This document shows positions 56,774 to 64,000 of a stretch of DNA of 64,000 bases, piece after piece. Positions within the stretch are counted from its first letter, which is position 1. Each line of letters starts with the position of its first letter. The stretch is from Demequina salsinemoris (lineage in GTDB: Bacteria; Actinomycetota; Actinomycetes; Actinomycetales; Demequinaceae), in contig NZ_BBQZ01000004.1 in the NCBI RefSeq assembly GCF_000974805.1, positions 247,169-311,168 on the forward strand, in the 5' to 3' direction. The notes below the pieces were generated by a model that saw nothing but the letters and a program-made list of their open reading frames with translations, did no database searches and had not been told where the DNA came from. A program made the translations under genes and the position numbers.

Positions 56774-57595
56774 ATGACCACGCACGCCAACACCACCGCC
56801 ACCACTTCGGCCGCGACCACGCACCTGTCGCGCCGACGCATCATCCAGGGCGCGGCGTGGGCCGCTCCTGCGATCGTGCTCGCGACGGGCGTGCCGGCGG
56901 CGGCGACCTCGCACGTGACCGGGCAGTGCGACGCCGCGGCCTACGGCTCGACCCTGGCCCTCGCGCGCGGCTCGTGGACCGTCTCGCCGCAGATGCTGCG
57001 CCAGAACACCCTCACGAACCACAACCCGGAGACCGGCTGGACGCCGAACGTCTCGGGCGACGACACCACCGAGCACTCGGGCTACGCGCTGTCCAACGAT
57101 GACGGCTTCCAGTCGATGGACGACAACACGCTCCACAGCAGCGCGAGCGACCCGACGAGCGCATGGATCACCGTCGTCGCGGAGTACATGTTCACGGCGA
57201 CGGCGAAGACGAGCTACACGATCTCGTTCGACTCGCGCGTGGGCTACGGCAACGGCAACGCGAGCCAGAGCGCGCGCCAGAGCGCGGTCGTGTCAGTGAA
57301 CGGCGAGGAGTTCAGCAAGTGGACGCTCGGGCACTACTCGAGCCCGCTTCCCGAGGGCAACCGCACCGACGCGGAGATGACCGCGATGGGCTACGAGCTC
57401 CAGGGCTCGTGGGACGGCGCGAAGAACCGCAGCTTCACGTTCGACCACACCGGCACGGACCAGGCTGTGATCACGGTGCGCTTCACGTTCACGATCGAGG
57501 GCATCTACCCCGACGGCAACAGCTCCAACATGCGCGACGTCACGGATGACATCTGGGTGAGCCGCCCGACGGTCAAGCAGGGCGACTGCCTGTAG
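56774..57595 (+). CDS. Tat-exported protein 2
   Basis: 273 residues with Tat signal HLSRRRIIQGAAWAAPAIVL and cleavage region VPAAATS. The mature part looks like a beta-sandwich of carbohydrate-binding or adhesin type: an alternating Trp/Tyr/Thr pattern (WTVSPQMLRQ, YTISFDSRVGYGNGN, AVITVRFTFTIEG) and only two cysteines, near each end of the mature domain (GQCD and GDCL), which may form a disulfide closing it. GGAGAGGG precedes the ATG. Divergent from protein 1; no known domain assigned. Confidence 0.75.
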   Translation: MTTHANTTATTSAATTHLSRRRIIQGAAWAAPAIVLATGVPAAATSHVTGQCDAAAYGSTLALARGSWTVSPQMLRQNTLTNHNPETGWTPNVSGDDTTEHSGYALSNDDGFQSMDDNTLHSSASDPTSAWITVVAEYMFTATAKTSYTISFDSRVGYGNGNASQSARQSAVVSVNGEEFSKWTLGHYSSPLPEGNRTDAEMTAMGYELQGSWDGAKNRSFTFDHTGTDQAVITVRFTFTIEGIYPDGNSSNMRDVTDDIWVSRPTVKQGDCL

Positions 57596-57620
57596 GCCGG
57601 GCGCCGGCCCGTCACCGCGG

Positions 57621-58175
57621 CTACGCAGTCTTGCAGCTGAGATCCTTGGTCGGCATCGTGACCTTGCCGAGGTCGGTGTCGCTGTAGCCGTCGCACTGGA
57701 CCTTGGTGACGTCCTTGCACTCGACCTTGAAGTCGACGTTGCAGCCGTCGGTCCCGCCGCTCGAGAGCTCCTGCGTTCCCGTGCTCGGCTTGATCTCGAC
57801 CTGGCAGTCGTAGCCGCCGCCGGTCCTGGGCTGGGAGGTGGGCGTGCCGCAGTCCCAGCCGGCGGAGACGCCGGTGACGCAGTCGTCCTTGGGCTTGTCG
57901 TCACTCGTGAAGCACACCGTGATGCCGGTGACGCAGAAGTTCGCGTCATCGGAGCCGGGCGAGCGGGTGACGGTCGCGTCACAGTCGCGACGGCCCTTGT
58001 CGTCGCAGTCGCCCTTGCTGTAGGTGCCGTCGCAGTACGACGGATTGTCGCAGCCTGTCCTCCCTGAGCACGCGGCCGCGGGCGCCGCCGTGGCGACGAG
58101 CAGTGCGGGCGTGGCCCAGGCGATGCCCTGGAGAGTCCGGCGTCGGCTCAGCGTGGGTCCGTGCTTCGAGTCCAT
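57621..58175 (-). CDS. Tat-exported protein 3, cysteine-rich
   Basis: About 184 residues; Tat signal TLSRRRTLQGIAWATPALLV and cleavage region AAPAAACS. The mature ~150 residues contain 14 cysteines, many as DC pairs (CDNPSYCDG, GDCDDKGRRDCD, KDDCVTG, GWDCG, VECKD, VQCDG), plus many Asp and Lys. An even Cys count suggests seven disulfides. Export by Tat would imply folding before transport or oxidation outside. Start codon is uncertain: ATG at 58175 or 58187. No homologous family recognised. Confidence 0.7.
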   Translation of the reverse strand: MDSKHGPTLSRRRTLQGIAWATPALLVATAAPAAACSGRTGCDNPSYCDGTYSKGDCDDKGRRDCDATVTRSPGSDDANFCVTGITVCFTSDDKPKDDCVTGVSAGWDCGTPTSQPRTGGGYDCQVEIKPSTGTQELSSGGTDGCNVDFKVECKDVTKVQCDGYSDTDLGKVTMPTKDLSCKTA

Positions 58176-58382
58176 GCGAATTTCCATCCTCAGCAGTCGT
58201 GCGGCGCCCCCCAAGAGAACGCACAACTCCGCCCGTTTCGGGCGTCGCTCCTTCACCATACATAGAGATGGCAGAGCCTGCTAGGTGAGGAATTCGTCAC
58301 ATACCGGGACCAAGTACCCCTGAGCACGAAATTCGTTGCGGCGTGTCGCCGCGAATTCGCCCTCGAATGCGCTACGGGACCG

Positions 58383-58970
58383 TTACTTCGTGTAGGCGAG
58401 AGTGGTCGAGATCGACGCGGCGGTGCCAGACGTGGGGGTCGCGGTGCCGTTGACGACCACGGAGGTGTAGTCCTCGTACTTCGGCAGCTCCCAGTCGGCA
58501 CTCACACTCGAGCCCTTGGCGACGGTGATGATGCCGCTTGCCGTGTTGGGCTTGAGGACGAGCACGCCGGGCGCGCCGTCCACGCCGAGCGTGGGGAAGG
58601 AGGTGCTCGCGGTGTCGAGCACCCAACCCGTGCCGACCGCGACGGCGTCCTGGGTGCCGCTGACCCACTTGGTCGCCGTGAAGGAGATGCGGATCTCATT
58701 GATCGCATAGACACCGTCGTAGGTGTCGTTGCTGCGGACGATGGTCGCGGTCGTCGCAGCCTTGGCGCCGTTGGTCGCGGAGGAGTTGTTGCCAAGGTTG
58801 CCCGAGTAGTAGCTGAGCGCGAGGTTGGGCGCGGTGTCGGGCGACGTCGCCGCCGCCGGCACTGCCGTCGCGACGACGATCGCGGGGGCGGCCCACGCGG
58901 CGGTCTGGATGATGCGGCGACGCGAGAGCGTCGGTCCAGCGTTGACGGTCGTGGAAAGCGCGTCGGCCAC
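58383..58970 (-). CDS. Tat-exported protein 4
   Basis: 195 residues: Tat signal TLSRRRIIQTAAWAAPAIVV, cleavage region VPAAATS, then a Thr/Ser/Val-rich beta domain (LALSYYSGN, INEIRISFTATKW, TGWVLDTASTSFP, GVLVLKPNTASG). It resembles protein 1 in composition but has no cysteine. An Ile/Val-rich secreted domain without anchor. Located just downstream, on the same strand, of the PqqD/HprK/Wzc genes. Confidence 0.75.
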   Translation of the reverse strand: MADALSTTVNAGPTLSRRRIIQTAAWAAPAIVVATAVPAAATSPDTAPNLALSYYSGNLGNNSSATNGAKAATTATIVRSNDTYDGVYAINEIRISFTATKWVSGTQDAVAVGTGWVLDTASTSFPTLGVDGAPGVLVLKPNTASGIITVAKGSSVSADWELPKYEDYTSVVVNGTATPTSGTAASISTTLAYTK

Positions 58971-59111
58971 GAGAAGTCCCCTCAGACTCAGTTCGCGGGC
59001 GTCTCCGGGTTGACGCCTGCAGAAGGCAAACCTAGGTCCTTGTGACGCAAATCACAAGGCTGTGATTCATTCCCAGATTGCCAACGGAACAAAGCGCCCA
59101 ATCGCGCCGGA

Positions 59112-59390
59112 TCAGGCGGCTCGCAGAACGCCGTGATCGAGCAGTTCTCGCACCAAATCGGACACGAGCGCGATCGGATCCGCCTCGGGAGGAGCCCCGA
59201 AATCGGCGACCAGCGAGTCGGCCAGAGAAGCCACGGACGCGCCGGACCGGGCATACGAGACAAGCGCCGACGCGAGCTCCGACAGCAGCACGACCTCGGA
59301 GCCGACGAGCGCGAGCATCTCGCCGTCGCGCACGAGCGCGTCGTCGTACGAGGCGACGACCATGGACGATGCGTCAAGCGGCCCGGTCAC
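59112..59390 (-). CDS. PqqD-like (RRE-fold) protein 2
   Basis: 92 residues. The pattern of short beta-strands then helices (ALVRDGEMLALVGSEVVLLSELASALVSYARSGASVASLADSLVADFG...LVSDLVRELLDHGVL) matches PqqD-type peptide-binding domains found with RiPP and HprK-related gene sets. The GTG start overlaps the stop of the HprK-like gene (GTGA). The N-terminal codons carry a dispersed-motif copy read as Ala-Ser-Ser. Family call is by pattern and moderately confident. Confidence 0.65.
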   Translation of the reverse strand: MTGPLDASSMVVASYDDALVRDGEMLALVGSEVVLLSELASALVSYARSGASVASLADSLVADFGAPPEADPIALVSDLVRELLDHGVLRAA

Positions 59391-60772
59391 GCGGCGCCCC
59401 ACAGCTCGGGCATGACGGTCAGGACCGTGGAGGCCTCGCGGTACGACAGCCGGGTGAGGCCGCCGACGGAGTCGACGGTGTCGGACAGGGTGTGGAGCAT
59501 GCGGGACAGGCGCGGCAGGTAGGAGGTCTGCTCGGCGAGCTCGGCGATGCCCCGCAGGTGCGGCACGTCCTCGAGCACGGGAGAGACGGGCCCGTCGGGC
59601 CGCCGGTCCAGCAGCACGAGCCGCGACAGCCGCAGGTCGGCTGGCGGCACCGCCAGGTCCAGCGAGTCGGGACTCCACTGGAGCTTGATGCCCTGGTGGG
59701 ACTCGGTGATGACGGACAGCGGCTTGGGGTAGGCGTAGACGCGGTCGCCGGCGATCGCGAGCGTCTCGTCGGTCACGTAGCCGTGGTGGGCGCCGAGAAC
59801 GCGCGACAGCGTGGTCTTGCCCGTGCCCGACGGCGCGATGAACCCGATGACGTCTCCGTCGCGCGAGGCGACCGCGGCGGCGTGCAGCATGACGAAGTTG
59901 CCGGCGTGCCGGTCGATCGCGCGCACGGTCACGGCGCTGGACAGGTGGTGGAGCGCCTGGGGCACGTCTGCGAAGGCGAGCGCTCCCCTGGCGCGCGCCT
60001 CGGCGAGCGCCTGCGGGTCGGGGTCGACGCAGACCTCGATCTCGGCGTCGTTGTCCCGCCCGGACGGGACGATGCAGCGGCTCCACACGCGCAGGACCTC
60101 GCGTGAGAGGTCGTCGCGTCCCGCGCCGGAGCAGGTGATACCGATGCGGGTGCCGAAGGCGTCGAGGACGCAGGACGATGCGTGGGGCGCCCGGGCGGTG
60201 ACGTCGCGGTCCACCAGGGCGGACCAGCGTTCCGCGGCGTCGTGGACGCCTGCGGCGATCCACTCCCCCGCGGCGTCGGCCTCGGCGTCGGAGGTCCACG
60301 CGGTGAGCTCGAGCTCGACCGGCACGGGGTGGACGGCGCGGTTGCGGGCGAGGATCAGCGGGTGCTCGTGCAGGGGCGCGGCGAGCTCGACCACGTCGCC
60401 GTAGAGGCTCTTGAGCTCGGCCCACGTGAACACGCGGCGGGCCGCGCGCGGGTGCCTGCGCGCCACCTCGTCGCGTTCGGCGGCGGTGGGGGCGAGGAGG
60501 AGGTCGGCGGCGCCCACGAGCTGGGCGCTGAGGGAGCGGGCGACGAAGCCGTCGGCGTTGCCGCCGTGCGCGACGATGAGCCGCGCGGCGGTGTCGGTGA
60601 TCCGCGCGCCGTCGACGGCGTCGAGCCCGGCGGAGGTGACGCGGATCTGGTCGGCGGGGATGCCGTGCTCGGCGAGCGCGCGTCGCAGGAGCCGTTCGGA
60701 GACGGGCGCACGGCCGGTGTCGTGCGTGTCGACGATGAGGATCCGGAACGCGGACTGGGGCCGTGCGGGCAT
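59387..60772 (-). CDS. Fusion of a degenerate low-molecular-weight phosphatase domain with an HprK-like kinase domain
   Basis: 461 residues. Residues 1-125 follow the LMW protein-tyrosine-phosphatase fold (TSAGL, TDTAARLI, ADLLLAPTAAERDEV). The phosphate loop, normally V-C-x-G-N-x-C-R-S-P, reads VDTHDTGRAP: the catalytic Cys is Asp while the Arg is kept, so it is probably catalytically inactive. Residues about 195-461 resemble HPr-kinase-related proteins, with P-loop APSGTGKTT at 313-321 and GYVTDETLAI just after. The ATG lies five bases after the Wzc-like stop. In related loci HprK-like kinases accompany PqqD-like and nucleotidyltransferase genes, as here. Confidence 0.75.
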   Translation of the reverse strand: MPARPQSAFRILIVDTHDTGRAPVSERLLRRALAEHGIPADQIRVTSAGLDAVDGARITDTAARLIVAHGGNADGFVARSLSAQLVGAADLLLAPTAAERDEVARRHPRAARRVFTWAELKSLYGDVVELAAPLHEHPLILARNRAVHPVPVELELTAWTSDAEADAAGEWIAAGVHDAAERWSALVDRDVTARAPHASSCVLDAFGTRIGITCSGAGRDDLSREVLRVWSRCIVPSGRDNDAEIEVCVDPDPQALAEARARGALAFADVPQALHHLSSAVTVRAIDRHAGNFVMLHAAAVASRDGDVIGFIAPSGTGKTTLSRVLGAHHGYVTDETLAIAGDRVYAYPKPLSVITESHQGIKLQWSPDSLDLAVPPADLRLSRLVLLDRRPDGPVSPVLEDVPHLRGIAELAEQTSYLPRLSRMLHTLSDTVDSVGGLTRLSYREASTVLTVMPELWGAA

Positions 60773-60777
60773 GAGGA

Positions 60778-62202
60778 CTACTTGGCGCCCTTCTTGTCGG
60801 TCGCCTCGGCGGGCGTGGGCGCGGACGGGGCCGACTGGGGTGCCTTCGACGCGCGAGACGTGTACTCGTGGCCGTAGCCGTAGAGCTTGGCCTCGGGCCC
60901 CTTGCGGTTGACGCCGTCCAGGATGACGCCGAGCGCGCGGCCCTTGACGCGGTCCAGGTTGCCGAGCGAGCGGTCGAGGATGTCGGTGGTGGTCTTGCCC
61001 GAGCGGGCGACGACGAGCGCGCCGTCGGTGCGTGCGGTGAGGATCGCAGCGTCCGTCACCGGGATCAGCGGTGGCGTGTCGATGAGGACCAGCGCGTCCT
61101 CGGGGAACGAGTACAGCAGCGAGTGCATGGCCTCGGAGCCGAGCAGCTCGGACGGGTTGGGCGGGATGGTGCCGGCGGCCATGATCCACAGGTGGCCGGA
61201 GTGTCCGGAGACCTGGAGCACGTCGCTCGCCGTCACCTCGCCCACGAGCACCTGGGTGAGTCCCGCGCCCTCGACCAGGCCGAGGCGCGTGGCGACGGTG
61301 GGACGGCGCAGGTCGGCGTCGATGAGGACCACGTTGCGGCCGGTCTCGGCGACGGCCTGGGCCAGCAGGATGGCGGTCGTGGACTTGCCGTCGCCGGGCA
61401 GGGAGGACGTGACGACGACGACGCGCGGCGGGTTGTCTACGTCCATGAAGGCGAGGTTGGTGCGCAGCTCGCGGACGGCCTCTGCGGTGACCTGACCGAG
61501 GTCCTCGACGTTCCACCCCTGCTTGGAGAAGGCGGTGTCGAGCGGGATGGCGCCGACGACGGCGAGGTCGAACTCGCGCTCCACATCACGCGGCACCTTG
61601 AGGCGCTTGTCGAGCGTCGCGCGCACGAGCGCGTAGGCCACGCCGAGCGCGAGGCCGACGAGCAGCCCGAGCGCGAGGTTGAGCTTCGTGTTCGGCGAGG
61701 ACGGGGAGCCCGGGAGGGAGGCACTGTCGAGCGTCTCGAGCGAGACGACGGTCTCGGAGCCGTCGACGGTCTCGATCTCCTCGACCACCTGAGCCATGCC
61801 GGTGATCCAGGCCTCGGCGAGCTCCTGCGCCTCCTCCGGGGAGGAGCCGGTCGCGGTCACGCTGAGTGTGGCGGTGTCGGTGGGGTTGGTGACGCTCACG
61901 CGGGAGACCAGGGAGTCGGCGTTGCCCTCGTAGCCCATCTCCTCAGCGGCGATCGCGGCGACCTTGCGGGACTCGGCGATGTCGACGTAGGAGAGGACGC
62001 GGGACTTGGCGTAGTTGTCACCGACGAGCGCGTCGCCTAGGGAGGTGGAGCCTCCGGTGGTGACGATGGCGGAGCCGGAGGAGGTGTAGACCTTGGGCTG
62101 GGTCTCGGTCCACGCGAACGATGCGGCGGCGGCGAGCAGGGTGATGAAGGTGATCACCAGCCAGTGCGCACGAAAGATCCGCAGGTAGTCCTCAAGCTCC
62201 AT
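60778..62202 (-). CDS. Wzc/CpsCD-type polysaccharide biosynthesis tyrosine autokinase
   Basis: 474 residues. Chain-length-determinant (Wzz) part with membrane helices at about 12-32 and 175-195, then a BY-kinase domain: Walker A SSLPGDGKSTT near residue 268, Walker A' VLIDADLRRPT, Walker B LVLIDTPPLIPVTD. The C-terminal tail has only a few tyrosines (LYGYGHEY), fewer than typical Wzc tails. It controls export or polymerisation of a surface polysaccharide. The nearby inactive phosphatase-like domain could bind its phosphotyrosines (inference). Confidence 0.9.
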   Translation of the reverse strand: MELEDYLRIFRAHWLVITFITLLAAAASFAWTETQPKVYTSSGSAIVTTGGSTSLGDALVGDNYAKSRVLSYVDIAESRKVAAIAAEEMGYEGNADSLVSRVSVTNPTDTATLSVTATGSSPEEAQELAEAWITGMAQVVEEIETVDGSETVVSLETLDSASLPGSPSSPNTKLNLALGLLVGLALGVAYALVRATLDKRLKVPRDVEREFDLAVVGAIPLDTAFSKQGWNVEDLGQVTAEAVRELRTNLAFMDVDNPPRVVVVTSSLPGDGKSTTAILLAQAVAETGRNVVLIDADLRRPTVATRLGLVEGAGLTQVLVGEVTASDVLQVSGHSGHLWIMAAGTIPPNPSELLGSEAMHSLLYSFPEDALVLIDTPPLIPVTDAAILTARTDGALVVARSGKTTTDILDRSLGNLDRVKGRALGVILDGVNRKGPEAKLYGYGHEYTSRASKAPQSAPSAPTPAEATDKKGAK

Positions 62203-62245
62203 CGATCTGCCCCTCCAGGCTGGCGCATCACACCAATAGTCTGGG

Positions 62246-62545
62246 TCAGTCTAGGTGCGGCTCAGTGTCTTCCTTGTTATCGGCATCTTCCACGAGTCCC
62301 AAAGCGAGGAGCTCCTCGAGGAACGCACGGACGTCGGTTGCGATCTGCTCACGGGGGGCACCGAACTGCTCGACAAGCTCGTCGACGATCTGCGCCTCGT
62401 CGCGCGTGCCGTCGATGCGCGTCCAGATCTCGAAGGAGGGCCCCTCAAAGACGTAGGGCGACTGCTGCTCATTGAGCCGCGCGAGGTTGAGCACGACGGT
62501 GTAGTCCTCGTGCGCGACCTCGGCGAGGTCGGGGTGGCGCCTCAC
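62246..62545 (-). CDS. PqqD-like (RRE-fold) protein 1
   Basis: 99 residues, PF05402-like: VVLNLARLNEQQSPYVFEGPSFEIWTRIDGTRDEAQIVDELVEQFG followed by ATDVRAFLEELLALGLVE is the classical PqqD winged-helix pattern. The GTG start overlaps the nucleotidyltransferase stop (GTGA), the same coupling as PqqD 2 with the HprK-like gene. Confidence 0.8.
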   Translation of the reverse strand: MRRHPDLAEVAHEDYTVVLNLARLNEQQSPYVFEGPSFEIWTRIDGTRDEAQIVDELVEQFGAPREQIATDVRAFLEELLALGLVEDADNKEDTEPHLD

Positions 62546-63513
62546 CACGGGTTCTCGCCGTTGACAAGGGCGGTGTCGTCCTTGCCGGCCTTCATGTAGC
62601 GGTAGCCACGGATGAGGTTCTTGACAGAGCGGAAGCCCCTCCCTAGCCGAGCCCGGCGTGCGCGCGATATGGACGACGAAGAGCCCTGAGCATCGGGCTC
62701 GTCGAGGGCGAACTCCGACGGGCTGCGCCAGATGTACTCCCTGAGCAACCGGAGCCGATCCCGCCAACCGGCGTGCCGCATCGCGTTGGCGATCTGCCCT
62801 GCTCGCCCTCCCCCACTAGCGGAGCGAAGTCTCCACTCGTCAAGTGCAGGGTCGACGCCGGGGCCCGTGCTCGGCGGCAAGCCATCGTTCCGGTTCACGA
62901 AGATGGGCCGGGCCGTGTCCGCGGCACCTAGTTTGGCCGCGAGCGCGACAAGGTCGCGATAGTCCGCATCGGAGAGCTCGGGGACGATGCGCTCGGCAAG
63001 CGCGAGCGTCTCGTCCCGATGCCGCGCCACCTGCGACGGCGATCGCAGCCCGTGCAGCCCAGCGATCAAGATGGACGATGCGCGGTCGGTGATCTCCACC
63101 GGCTGCCCGGCGATCTCGAGAGCCTCACGCCGTTGCCACAGCTCCTCGAACACCTCGCCCGCGTCCTTGAGGAATCCGGGGAACATCACGTGAACGTCGA
63201 TGTCGCAGGGCCACTGCTTTGAGATCACGGTGACCGAATGCAGCACGAGACTGTCCGTCAGCCTGGACACGTGACGCTCCGCCCATCCGACTTCCTTGAG
63301 CGCTTCGAGCATCTCATCGAACCGCGCGGGCTCGATGAGCACGTCGGCATCAGCGCTCACGCGGGGTGGGCGAAGCCCATAATGGCCGGCGGCAGGGCCC
63401 TTGACCGTGAGCGCACGTATGCCTCGCTTTTCAGCGACGCGGCTGACGAGCACGTGGGCAAGCAGCGACGCGTCCGCCTGAGAAAGGCTCTTGAGCGTCG
63501 TATCGCTGGTCAC
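62542..63513 (-). CDS. Uncharacterised nucleotidyltransferase-fold protein (PF14907-like)
   Basis: 323 residues. The nucleotidyltransferase signature is LRPPRVSADADVLIEP near residue 45, with a later Asp in WPCDIDVHVMFP; these match the three-Asp catalytic site of the fold. The C-terminal half is helical and basic. Members of this family are recurrent partners of PqqD-like and HprK-related genes in exopolysaccharide loci; the substrate is unknown. Two dispersed-motif copies (62981, 63073) lie in the gene. Confidence 0.78.
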   Translation of the reverse strand: MTSDTTLKSLSQADASLLAHVLVSRVAEKRGIRALTVKGPAAGHYGLRPPRVSADADVLIEPARFDEMLEALKEVGWAERHVSRLTDSLVLHSVTVISKQWPCDIDVHVMFPGFLKDAGEVFEELWQRREALEIAGQPVEITDRASSILIAGLHGLRSPSQVARHRDETLALAERIVPELSDADYRDLVALAAKLGAADTARPIFVNRNDGLPPSTGPGVDPALDEWRLRSASGGGRAGQIANAMRHAGWRDRLRLLREYIWRSPSEFALDEPDAQGSSSSISRARRARLGRGFRSVKNLIRGYRYMKAGKDDTALVNGENPW

Positions 63514-63548
63514 GTTCGCAGGCTACCGGCAGCCCGACCCCACGAACG

Positions 63549-64000
63549 TCAGGCAGTTCCGATACTCAGATAGGCGGGGAGCGACTCGCGCCAATCGCGT
63601 GGGACGAAGCCGGCGGCCTGGATCTCGCTCAAATCCAACGTCGAGAAGGCGGGTCGCGGCGCGATCACCTTGTCGGAGCCGGCGAAGTACTCCTCGGTGG
63701 TCACCGGAGTGACGTCGGCGGGGTCCGAGCCAACGGCCGCGTAGACCGCCTTGGCGACATCCGCCCACGATGCGGGCTCGCCGGACCCGGTGACGTTGTA
63801 CGTGCCGTACGGAGCGCCCGACTCGACGAGGTGTCGTATCGCACGCGCAAGGTCGGTGGTGAAGGTCAGGCGGCCGACCTGGTCGTCCACGACCTTCGGC
63901 GCGATACCACGCTCAGCGAGCGACGCCATCGTGCGCACGAAGTTGTTGCCTTCACCGATGACCCAGGAGGTGCGGAGGATGTAGTGCCTCGGCGCGGTTG
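63549..64000 (-). CDS. rfbD: dTDP-4-dehydrorhamnose reductase, C-terminal part (cut by window edge)
   Basis: About 150 C-terminal residues of an RmlD-type short-chain dehydrogenase: ILRTSWVIGEGNNFVRTM, VVDDQVGRLTFTTDLARAI, GTYNVTGSGEPASWADVAKAVY and TEEYFAGSDKVIAPRPAFSTLDLSEI. The enzyme forms dTDP-L-rhamnose for surface polysaccharides, in keeping with the Wzc-like gene nearby. The 5' part is beyond the window; in many actinobacteria it is fused to RmlC. Confidence 0.88.
   Translation of the reverse strand, partial: TAPRHYILRTSWVIGEGNNFVRTMASLAERGIAPKVVDDQVGRLTFTTDLARAIRHLVESGAPYGTYNVTGSGEPASWADVAKAVYAAVGSDPADVTPVTTEEYFAGSDKVIAPRPAFSTLDLSEIQAAGFVPRDWRESLPAYLSIGTA

Overview
The window is high-GC DNA from an actinobacterium. 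The gene content and order (carD-ispD-ispF-cysS; pstSCAB with a SenX3/RegX3-type pair and phoU; tilS-hpt-ftsH-folE-folP-folBK-DUF3180; PH-domain pair, panC-nadB-nadC-lysS-lsr2) fit the Micrococcales, for example a Cellulomonas/Demequina-like organism. That placement is inference from gene families and synteny, not from a marker search. No rRNA, tRNA, CRISPR array, prophage or classical insertion sequence was seen.

Layout: 1-2.7 kb, cysS (cut by the window edge), ispF, ispD and carD on the minus strand. 2.9-10.7 kb, a lipoprotein and the phosphate regulon (pstB, pstA, pstC, pstS, regX3, senX3, phoU) with Pho-box-like direct repeats. 11-16.6 kb, gpmA, a lactonase-like propeller protein, lsr2, lysS and nadC. 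16.7-18.8 kb, a CstR-like persulfide sensor and a CoA-disulfide reductase/rhodanese inserted between nadC and nadB. 19-24.9 kb, nadB, panC, a Rossmann/DUF2520 protein and two PH-domain membrane proteins. 25.1-26.6 kb, a GT-C-like membrane protein. 26.6-34.5 kb, the folate/ftsH/hpt/tilS block, interrupted by an AbiEi-DUF559 gene flanked by two oppositely oriented ~100-bp palindromes. 34.6-38.7 kb, a PBP4-type DacB, Ppa and an NlpC/P60 hydrolase. 39-49.8 kb, two homoserine O-acetyltransferase paralogues (one overlapping metY), a class III aminotransferase/PucR/MmsA catabolic set and a CAP-domain exoprotein. 49.8-55.8 kb, an accessory stretch with MazEF, a DUF222-HNH protein and HipBA. 55.9-64 kb, four Tat-exported proteins with near-identical signal peptides next to PqqD-like, HprK-like, Wzc-like and nucleotidyltransferase genes and the end of an rmlD-like gene.

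Two DNA-level signals stand out. First, the 9-mer GGACGATGC (extended consensus CAGGGACGATGCGG) occurs about 60 times, on both strands, in several reading frames and strongly enriched between genes. Fewer than one copy is expected for this base composition. Its density and behaviour resemble the DNA uptake sequences of Neisseria/Haemophilus. Second, a family of ~95-105-bp imperfect palindromes occupies at least seven intergenic spaces; they have three interchangeable outer-arm types and a shared CGACAC/GTGTCG-rich core. The most system-like gene cluster is the Tat-substrate/PqqD/HprK/NTase/Wzc locus at the right end.
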